DNA of 64,000 bases from NCBI RefSeq assembly GCF_000003815.2, contig NC_049992.1:499613-563612 (forward strand). The letters run 5' to 3'. Origin of the DNA: Branchiostoma floridae. Lineage: Eukaryota; Chordata; Leptocardii; Amphioxiformes; Branchiostomatidae. Numbering within the stretch: position 1 is the stretch's first letter; the number at the start of each line of letters is the position of its first letter. This document shows, piece by piece, positions 11,140 through 21,700 of the stretch. The position numbers were made by a program, and so were the translations under genes. The notes beneath the pieces are model-generated. The model searched no databases, was not told where the DNA came from, and saw only the letters and a program-made list of their open reading frames with translations.

Positions 11140-13100
11140 ATGGGCAAACTGAGGAACAGCCTTGTCAGTCAACCAAGTTTAACTAGTTCCTCCAGGCCAT
11201 ATCAAGGTGTTTTTGTTTCTTGGGTTGAGAGTAAAAAAATAACTCGAAGACCAACATGAACACAGAGCCTTCAACTTTGATAAAAACGTGTTTCTTCAGT
11301 TCTTTACTGGATAAAGTTGAGGTAAATTCTGCTCGGAGGCTTATGTTTTCATCTTAGCTAAAATTTCTTGAGAACCAAAAAAAAATAAAAAACTAAACTT
11401 GACGTGGCCTTAAGCAACCATCAGATCCAACTTACAATCGCCAAACTTCAGAGAAGCGTAGAAATCATAACAATTTAAAACAGACGATAGCCAAAACATG
11501 CTTAGTTCAGCTCTTTATATACAAAATGCTTAACTTTAGAACTTGCTGTCAAATAATTATGCAATATTAAAAAGCATACTGTGATTGTTTGGCGGCGAGA
11601 TACAGCCACCGTTCACCAACACAATTCAGCAGAAATGAGACCAAGTAAATGTCGAAATACATTCTGTGCCAGTTACAGATATAGATATATATATAGCTAT
11701 GTATATATATGTTCTTTGAATATCACTGTATGCAGTACATAACACATTTCTGCAAAACATTGACCATAATTTTTACCTTAAGTTTCTTACCCTGCCCTTA
11801 ACAGTAGATCGAGTCAGCGTTTAAAATTTATGTTTCAGACAGGCGAGTAGTTCTAAACTGACCGTGATTGCAGTGAAAAATCATGCAGTACAGTATCATC
11901 AACCGTCTATCCATGTACACTAATCCTCTTTACGAGTCTATAAAAAATTCAAACAAATTAAAAGAAACTTGTGACAAGTCTGACTGATATACAGTATAGG
12001 CTTCGAACCCTCCATTCCTTAATACCTAGGGTATACAAACGAAATTATTACATTTTTTTATAACTAAGCCAGAAAAGCTACACAAAATTGGTGGCAGTAA
12101 CTGCCATACACTCACTCCTGCGCACGTCAGAGGAATTGCGAACAATCATACAAGCATCCTTTTTTACTTTAATTCTTCAATTTATCCAAGTCACAGTCAA
12201 GAAGGCGCTGTCACCCCCGGCAACAAGTGTTGTCTGACAAAGCTGTCAATCATCTTTCTAGAGTAGGGGATTCCTACTGTGGTCATCAGGGGGTAACCCC
12301 ACAATGCATTGCACACGGTAACCCATGGCAACCATATTTGTTTACAGGAAGAGAGGTGCCAAAAAAATATAGGGTATGAAGTTTGATTACAAAGTTCCAA
12401 GAAGTGTGAGAATGATTTGAGAAATTGCACAGTGATCTTTTTTTTTTTTTCAATTTTTGCCTGGGTTGATTCGAACTGGACAATTTGCCACTTGAACCCG
12501 GGCTGACAGCATTGCGAGAGGAGAGCTGATTTATACAATCGTTACCTACGATCTAGAACAACTGGAAGTACATCTCACCCCGGTGGGCTCAATGTCAAGT
12601 TTGAAAGCAGTTACATCATACAATATCCCCTGAGCATAGCTAGCTGCATGTGGTGTCAGTTGCAAAACACTGAAGTTTAAGTGGGTCAATACTTAAAAAA
12701 TTAACAATTACTTTTAACATCCAACACTCAAGAATGCAAATGTCAAATGTGGGGGGCATACAGTCGGCATTTTCAAACTTAAAACTTTACAATCATTATC
12801 CACAAATAATTAAAAAAGAAAAAAACCTTTCCTTCAGACAGTGATGCTTTGAAAGTGCCAGGCCGTAAGCCCCCCACCCCCATCACCACTTGGTGTTAAC
12901 ATTGATAAGTGCGCCTAACAAACAAAAACACTTTCAATGTTTTGCAACTTTCCACCGAAGTAACACACACACACGCACACCATGGTTGGAGGGACCTGTA
13001 CCCTGCGACCTCTGAACTTTCACCTTTGAACTGCTGAACACTGTTTCTTTCATGGAGTCTTTTAATGTTGGGGACCATTCTGGGTAGTTTTGAACACACT
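11140..13100. other. AT-rich sequence downstream of Ski, no gene seen
   Basis: Mostly unique by eye, with a TATATA tract near 11685-11710. It could be an extension of the Ski 3' UTR or intergenic. Confidence 0.5.
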
Positions 13101-13106
13101 TTTATT
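13101..13106 (-). promoter_or_regulatory. Candidate polyadenylation signal AATAAA
   Basis: Minus-strand AATAAA about 2.2 kb after the Ski stop, followed by a short GT-containing stretch. Nearby ATTAAA variants and another AATAAA near 10038 are alternatives. No transcript evidence is available. Confidence 0.3.
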
Positions 13107-13882
13107 ACATAATGTTGGTACAAGCATACAAGAGGTACCGGTCCTAGAGAGATGGTATCTAGACCTTGGTCCTGGGTAATGCTAGTTCACCTTTATCCGT
13201 GGGGTAACCTATATCCATTCTTTTTAAAAACGAGGTATCTAGGGATATCAAGTTTCAAACTGAAACATTTTGAAATAATTTTAAAATTAAATTTGTGAAA
13301 ATAAATGACCCACTCCCAGTTGTTGTTTTTTTTGTAGGAAATTTCACTTGTTAGATGACATGTTTCTATCGGTAACAAACTTCTTTTCATTGGTGAACTT
13401 TCAACAGTTTCTCTTTTCCAGCTGCTAGATGAGGTACGATCGAAGAGCCAGTTGAGGACTGCGCGATCGTTAGAATAACGAACATGTTCTTAAAGAGATT
13501 TCTGTATGACTACTTTTCCATTTAACAATGTGGAACGGAACTTGGCCCATTCTTAGCCTTCTGTGTCAAGTTTTGCTTCTCTAGGTTTGTTTCTCTAGAA
13601 AACAACAAACTGAAAGTGGTTGGAAAAATTTTCTCAACTGTCCTCGACTACTGTCTAACAATTTAAGCTAGGAATGACGAACAAGCTCACAACTTGCATG
13701 GCTGTTTAACTAACTGTAACCTGAGACTGGGTTTGGATTCTGTTTGATTGTAGCGAAAGAACAGCGGACACACGAGAGGCGTCCGCTAGTCTTGAACGTC
13801 TTTGACAACTTCATGTACACTGTGTTGTTTTAAACCTTTCAACCTTCGAAAAGAAACAACTTTGAAAATGATCCCTGCCGAT

Positions 13883-13913
<31 letters not shown>

Positions 13914-15309
13914 TCAACGCACGTGCATCCACAATCATACACGCACGCACGCACTGGAGGTAATGAGGACTTGGGGTGCTCGTTGATTAATTAACACTAA
14001 CGACCACACAGGGCACAGTACCCCACCAATCATAGCGGACAATGTGGATCGGCAACATGAATTATACACATCATCATCGTCATACAAAATACACTTTCTC
14101 CAACCCTACCACACACTACATTAAGATAAATCCTCTGATAGCCTATTAATTTACACATAGCTAATTACTGTTCATGTTAATTGTCATTATTAGAGTTTAC
14201 ATACAATATCTGTTGTATGGCATTTCTATCATACCTTACAGTTAGTGCCTAGCATCTCTTTATACAAGGGGAAATCGAGGGAAATTTTTCCAACGAAATA
14301 ACAACTCAAAATCTTTCTACATAATTCATCTTCCTGATTTCTTCTCTTGTAACCGAAACCCCAAAAAAGGCATATCTTAATATTATTTCTCCTTGCTGTG
14401 GACTATACCATTATTGAGACGGGGGTGGTAAGGTTCCCCACGAAGCGAGTTATCATACAGCACTTGCGGCATCCTAACACATACATTAACGGTATCGTAT
14501 TCCGAGCTATGGCAGTGTTACAAGTATATCAGCAGAGAGCTTCTAGTAGTTTTCGAGACCCGACTTATTTACTGACCTTTCTTTTATAAGAAACTATCAG
14601 AATGGAACGGTCCAACTGTGGCACTGCTATACTTTACCACGTTCATGCACGTACAGGTAGAGGGCAGTGTGGGTATTTCAAGTCCACCACTTCCCAGGGT
14701 GCATTTCCCTGAGTTCGACGAATGGAAGATCACATGTGTCATAACTGGAATGTGATAACCCATAATAGCCTGGCCAGATCATGTTGCGCTTCACAACAAC
14801 AACAACAACTAGGTGGGTTGTCTGAGACAAAATTTACAAAACGCTATTATTATCATAGAAAACGGTGATTGAGTTTTCCACATTGAGGGTGTGGAAATTG
14901 TCTATATATAGAGAGAGAGGGAGAGAGAGAGTTCGGTCACTCGAAAAAAGCTGCGTCGGTTTATATCAAAACACCATGACTTAGGCTAGCACCAAGTACG
15001 AACAGAAGCGTTTAGAGCACACCATTCATGCAAACTGTCCAACACAACTGGTCTCTACTGTCAACAGTTTAGCACACCCGTAATCCTGTATCTCTCTTTC
15101 TGGAGGAGATCAGTTCGTTCAGTCTTTTCTAGCACCGGAGCGCGGCGAACGGGGAACGACGCCATGCCGTGTTTTTTTTTCCCCGCGCCCGCCGCGTTTA
15201 TACCTTACCCTACAATTGTAACGTTGACACTGGACACAAAACACCCGCGTCTACTCTCAGGCTCGGAGCGAAAATTCAGGGGTCGCCGGAACTTTCGTCC
15301 GAGTTTGAC
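13101..15309 (-). other. SKI: Probable Ski 3' UTR
   Basis: Follows the stop codon directly. The first ~200 bases are GC-rich and the rest is AT-rich with no open frame of note. It contains a CA microsatellite near 13882-13915 and a GA run near 14908-14930. The far end is set at a candidate AATAAA and is uncertain; the UTR could be shorter or run further. Long 3' UTRs are usual for SKI genes. Confidence 0.4.
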
Positions 15310-15768
15310 CTACGACTCGGCGGAGGGTGACGACACGCTGTCCTCTACCTTTTCGTTCTTAAGCTCGACATTGACAGATTCGCTCTCTGCGTTGGACTGG
15401 TTTTCGACTACGCTATCTGACTCGCTCTGTCCTTGCGGCAACTGCGCGGCCTCTTTACTACCACCATTCCCCTCGAGTTCGTGCCGAAGTTGTTGGTTCT
15501 CCGCGTCCAACGCCGCCATTCTCTCCTTCAATTCTTCGATTTGCGCTCGGAGCTTCGTCTTCGACTTGTTGACGTCTCCGAACTTCTCGAGCCGCTTGCT
15601 CCGGACTAATTCCAGCTCCCGCTTCAACCGTTGTTTCGACTCGTTGGTCTCGCGTAGCTTCCTCTCGTGCTCGACCCGTAACCGCTCGATCTCCTTACGA
15701 AGGTTTCTCTTCGCCTCCGCTGCTTCACGAAGCTTCTCTTTCTTAGCAACTCGGAGGAAGTCAAGCTC
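15310..15768 (-). CDS. SKI: Ski exon f, coiled coil and C-terminal tail
   Basis: 459 nt including the TAG stop. The acceptor is CTTCTCCAG. It encodes 152 residues: [20 protein letters not shown], then [20 protein letters not shown] and further heptad-like Glu/Lys/Leu coiled coil to about residue 110 ([15 protein letters not shown]), then a hydrophilic Ser/Glu/Asn-rich tail ending SSPSAES. The coiled-coil core is nearly collinear with vertebrate SKI; the tail is not recognisably conserved. A minus-strand reading that starts at 15798 includes intronic sequence, because the AG at 15770-15769 and continuity from SLQQ fix the exon start. Confidence 0.96.
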   Translation of the reverse strand, partial: ELDFLRVAKKEKLREAAEAKRNLRKEIERLRVEHERKLRETNESKQRLKRELELVRSKRLEKFGDVNKSKTKLRAQIEELKERMAALDAENQQLRHELEGNGGSKEAAQLPQGQSESDSVVENQSNAESESVNVELKNEKVEDSVSSPSAES

Positions 15769-18700
15769 CTGGAGAAGAGGATTCCAAGAAAAAAACAAGT
15801 TAAAGCTTTTTTTTCTCTCTTTTTTTTCAGTACTTGAGAACTGAAAATCAAATGGGTGTGGCCTAACAAAACACAGAAGTATAAAACTCTATCCTAATAA
15901 CTGCTACCAAAGTTGAACATCAAAATTCTAGAAATGTTTTATGAGCTTCTCTCCAGATATAGTTTAGGTCGATATTTCTATCTTAAAAAGACTGAAGAAA
16001 TAACGATGATTTTGACAAATGAGTAAAAAAATGACTGACAAGTACAGTTAACACGTTCTCTTTGTTTCGAGTAAATCTTAGCCAACTTGTGAAGGACTTC
16101 CTTTAAACCATCAGTCTTGAAGAAGACTTAGGCCCACCTGTTGCAGACTCTTCTTGGCCTGGAGAGCGCTGCTAAGACGCTCCTCCTGTCGCATGCGGAT
16201 CTTGGCCAGCTCGTGGAGGAGTTTCTCCTTCGCCTCCTTACTCTCGCAGCCTCCGTCGAGCGCGCTCCGCACCAGCTCAAGCTCCTGCTCCACGGAGCTG
16301 CAGGGATAAACAAGTCCATTAGCCCGATTGTCCCGGACAAGTAAAAGTGCTGTTCGGGCAAGCAGAAGTGCTTCCCCACGTCAGGCAAGTAAGAATTTCC
16401 AGATGTGACCCGCTCAAATTACCACTGAGTGTGACAGCACATGGGGCTGAATGCCTGCCTATATTGACCATGTCATTTTTAAGCCAGTAGAGACATAGAC
16501 TTTGTTGTTGTTGTCCTCGTTTAACGTCTATTATTTCGCTAGACATGGTCTCTTAACAAAAGTGAAAATTTATGAAAGTGAAAACACATAGAAAAATGTA
16601 ATTTAAATGTCGGGCAAGTGAAAATTTGGTTCGGGCAAGTAAATTTTTTATGTACTTGCCCGATAGGACAAGAGAATTTTTGAAAACTTGTCTTACCCAG
16701 AGCTGTCCAGTTCGCTCCCTGACTCCTTCCCCGAAATCGTGCCGACGGGAATCGTGGCCGCGGGAGGATTCGCCGCGGCGCTGAGCGCTGACATGTCGAC
16801 CTCGGCCGCCATGTTCTGATCTGGCTGTCTCGTCTCGGTCGTCTCGGGCTGAGATGCTGGGGGGAAAGATTAAAGATATTTGATGTAAGATTTCAATTTC
16901 AGCGTTAAGTTTAACGGACAAGTTTTGCTTCGGCCGTTTTCTCTCGCTTGTTTCTGGCTGGGATAGTGTGAGGAAATATTAAATTCTGTCTATCTCCTAA
17001 ATAATGTGTGGAAGACATTCATTTCGTGTGAGATTGCGTCTCGATTTAATCGGACAATACTGCGAAGAAAGATGAATTCTGTCAGTGAATCTTCTAGAAA
17101 ATGTATTAAAGACATTCCATGTAAGATTTTGTATAGACTTTATCAGATTTTCTGCTCCAGTTGTCTGGTCTCGCTTGTCCCTGGCTGGGATGCTGTGAGC
17201 AGAGATTAAATTCTGTTAGTGTCGAGATAATGTATCAGAGACATACGGTGTGAGATTTCAGGTCATGTTCAAGGTCTCATTACACAATTAGATCGCCCCA
17301 TTGAATTCAATGCTTTAACACACAACTTCTATGTCCGCAAATCCAATTAAAACACAGTCTATTTGGAGATGTTTTGCTTTCTATTGTAAGCACACACGTT
17401 TGTTAGACAATCAAAAAATTTTCACCCAAATCTAGCCGACGCAACGATTTCTATCACATTTCAAAATGCACCTCGCCACTATCCGCTAGAGGTCGTCTTC
17501 AATACCCGGAGCCTGACCGGAGCACTCAGTACAAATAAATGTAAACGTCCGAGGATCGATCGGGTCACGAAACTTTCGTGCATGATCATGCCAGTAATAC
17601 ACAAGCTTTCATCGAAATTCCTTTTCATATCAGTTATGGTTTATTAATGGGAATTTATGGTCCACCTAAAACCACGCTTTGAGGGCCAGATAATTTTTTC
17701 GCCCGGATTCCTTTAGACACTACACTCGGAGTAATACAGGAATGAGACCTTCAATGTCAGTATCAACTTTAACAGACCTGTTTTGCTCTGGCTGGGATCG
17801 ATGTGGAGAGATCCATAACTGTTTTTTGATCTTGTAGATATTTTGCCAAAAATAACTTTAAAAAGATAATCCATACCTACCAACCCTAATTTTTTTCAGG
17901 ACAGGAAACAAAACTTACTTTTTCAGCGGCCTTAAGGTATGCATCTTTTATGTGCCATGATAAAACAAGGGGACCTCAGCTTGCACACGTGACAACCCTC
18001 CCAATGATATAAATGTCTCCAATTGGGATACACCAGCTTAAAAGCCTCAGACCTCAGAATCGGTCCTCTAATTTGCGCCCCGTCAGGACTCGCCCAAACA
18101 ATGACAGATCGCCTTGTCTCTGGTATCACAAAGGACCAAGGTTGAAACCATCAGTCACATTCCTACACTATCAGGGTGGAGACACAACAGGAGCCAATAC
18201 TTCTGATGGTTTTCCTTTTTGTCATCAGATACAGGACACAAGTACTGTTCACAACGGGCCACACCAGTTGAATTATGTGGTTCTGGACATTTTGGGGTAC
18301 AAATTCCTACACCATCAGGGATGATAAGGGAACAGGGGCCAATATTTCTGATGTTTTCTTTTTTGTTGTTATCTGATACATTCACCACTGGCCACATCAA
18401 TTTAATTTCTTGGTTCTCGACTAAAAGTACAAAAGTTAAAAAGTACAAATTCCTACACTATTCACTCCCATTTCTGGCTGTCATTCTCGAAAACAGAACT
18501 AATGGAGCTTAGATTACAATCATCAACCGATCCACACTGAAGTGACGCTACACGAATCTAACTTGTTGGTTCTACATGTATGTATGTAAAAGAAATATCT
18601 GCACCGGAAGGACAATTTGACAGGGGGAAAGTCCGCCCTCCCCATTTGCTCTATTTTTGCTCTCAAATATCAGAAAACCACAGAAAGAAATTAGGCCACA

Positions 18701-21700
18701 CCAATTTAATCTCTTGGTTCACGGATTCGCTCGCTCCTATTTTTTGGAAATAAAAATAAAACTTACCAATCAGCAAATTTTCACCATTAATGAAACCATT
18801 CACCAATTTCTGGTGTAGCAAATTGGCCTTTATATTACAAGCTCCTTAAAGTGTGGGTACAGGTGCTTTTACTGTACAGTAATAGTGTTTTTGTACTTTT
18901 TTCAAGCTGAAAACTTTTTATTCTTTATGTTTTGGATTAGCCCTTACCTTTACCCCAACCATATTACAATTTTTATATTTATTTCGCCCTCTTGCTCCAT
19001 ATTTTTTATGAAAAAATCCGTGAACCAAGAAATCAAATTGGTGTGGCCTAAGTGCCCTTCCTTCAGCTCAACTACAGGAAGTAGCCAGTATATTTCACGA
19101 CGTTTCGTCCTCAGCACACTCTTGGCAAACTCGGAGAGTCCATTAGCAAGTATCTAATATTTCCATCTCCAGGAGAAATCGACAGTGCCTGTGGATATTA
19201 CTGACATTTCGTGACAGTCCTCCTAGACTCAGTACAGCCAGGCATGTGACTCCTCCTGTGGGGTTTTACCCACTCCCACGTTCCTGAGATATTGACTCCT
19301 GGTCCCTGCCTGAAAGCGATGAAACGTCAAGATTGTGGGAGTAAATCTCACTGCACCTCGTTAATAACGTCTGCTGTGCGAAAATCAATCTCAGCAGTAG
19401 ATAGAGTCGAAAAGCCATCAAAGAATCCTTTCAGAGATGCATAGCACCTCGATTTTTGTAACGTCTGCGGTGCAAAAATTCATTAACACAGAGTTGAAAC
19501 CATCTAAGAATCTTTTCAGACACGTCAGCAGCACAGAAATTTTATCATTGTATTGCTATAAATCAGTGGAAAGCAGACTCGCTGCTGTAGAAATTAACTC
19601 TTTCTTTGAAGATGAAATCATGACGAATATCTATAATTCGATTTTCTTATTTGAAATGTCAAAATTCGGAAGCAGAAATCTGCCAGTTTTCTGAGGCCCT
19701 GGGGCTTTCTAATTCTACATATCATCTGCTCGATCATGGGGTGAGAAGAAAGTAATTTGCTTGCAGCTGAGAAGGGTTATACACTACAACGATCCTTAGG
19801 GTATACAGTATACAGGCAGTGACAGCTTTCTAGTTAGTCTTGTGGCATCACTGCAGATCTCCGGCAATACTAATTCCATTCTTCGGTTCTCGTACACATT
19901 CTAGAGAAAACTGAGCAAGAGGTTGGGATAAAACCAAAAGACAGCAAGTGGCAGGCCAGAGCTGGAGGGGCTGGTCAACATATACATGTATGTGTAGGAA
20001 GTAGGAATAAACACAGCAGCTGTTCGTAAGGCTAGACCATCTTATGGTTGAACATCATGTACTGTAAATGCAGAAACTTTCGTGGTGGTTTAATGTTCGC
20101 ATTTTTTCGCGGTGGCTGCTTCACCGCAAACTTAAAACCACTGCGAACATTTTTCCATTGCAGTAAGAGACTATAGGTAGTGCATGTTGCTACCGCGAAC
20201 TTGAAACCACTGCGAAAAGTCCTTTTTCCCGCTACCACAAAATTAAATTCCTGCGAACTTAAATGCATTTACAGTATTTGCTAGCAAAGGTTTCCTTTCT
20301 TGTAGTTTTCCCCTTGACTGAATTTCTCCCTCAAAAGTTCCAAGCACCGTGGAATCGACTTGGTACAGCCTAAGAGAAAGATTTGTGAGAGCTTCCAGCT
20401 GGAATAAGTCTCTTCTCATTAAAGCCCTCCTTGGGCAGATCACATGACTGCTTCTCATCAATCTTCCTTCCTTAAGACATTACAAGGTGTGAAGGCAATA
20501 CGTCTTCAGGTACCTTAAAAACTCATTTTGGGACTAGGTGCACTGGTGTTTCTACGATAAAAATCTCAATGCACAGAAAAAAATCTAATTTCACAATTTA
20601 CTTTTAGTTGACACTTGAACCTCAAGAATATACTGTATACTAGTGTACAATAAAACTATTACGTACGTAACCCCACACTTCTAGGTGCAACAGCGAACGA
20701 AAAGTCAAAAGTTAGGCGTAAAGTTCCAATTTTTGTGTGCGCACATAAGTGCGAATTTTGTACCCAATATCTCCAGCCATGCAGACTACAAAATTAGTTT
20801 TCTGGGAATCTAATTCCTGGGTGAGAGCGACGTAGGCGTTCCGAGCGCAAGATGGATAAACGTAGCCGGCTGCGTTGGCATTGATATACGACTACCAGCA
20901 GTTCTGTTACCTCTGCACACCTGAGATATACAGGTACCTCGTCCATCACTGCCTCACCTGCGACAGGTGATTAATGAACCAGGGCACGCCTGTGCAGGTA
21001 TGGACTTTCTGCCGATCTGTGACTTGTCAGGAGACAAGTATCTGTATTATTGGCTGTCTGCAAGGGGTGGATTTTCTTTGTCATTTTTCAAAACTCGTTT
21101 TGTAACACCTCCGGTCTCATTTTCTTGATTCTATTGACATTTTATTTTCAGAACAAAAAGAAATCAAGACGTTTAAAGAATTCTAGATAGTTTAAGGTCA
21201 CTTGCCTCACTCCACCCAGGTGTAAAAATCGGAACCTGACTTTGGTTAGGGAGTTAAGGGAGAGGAAAGAGAGGGTTTGGCTCCACCTTCCAATACCGTG
21301 CCTTTGACAAAGTGGGTAACAACCCACTGCCCTTACATAAGGCTATTCATTTATTGGTTTGGGTGTTCATCACACACAGCCAGAGCTGCCCAACTAGCTT
21401 GTGGCTATTAGAAAGGGCTAGCCATGATGACAGAGACAATGACAATACAGACTTTGACATGGACAGCACAATAAAACAATTCTTAGTACATGAAAAAAAA
21501 CTAATAGTAATGAGACTATCTTTTTAGAGATGCCTCACCTGCTTGCTCTGTCTAAATTCTTAAGGAGACTTAAGAAGTACATCTAAGATGCCTCACCTGT
21601 CTGCTCCGTCTCCTCTGAGCATCCTCCCTCCGTCTCCATCACTTCTCTCTTTATCATCTGCTGATGCTTCTCCTCACCTGTGGAGGTCGCGACCTCTGAC

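Noticed and set aside
15164-15844. 226-codon plus-strand open frame
   Set aside because: Antisense to the last Ski exon. Its Ser/Arg-rich sequence is the complement of the Glu/Lys/Leu coiled coil.
16553-16921. 122-codon minus-strand frame across Ski exon d
   Set aside because: Wrong frame. The exon d reading fixed by splice phases and similarity is a different frame.
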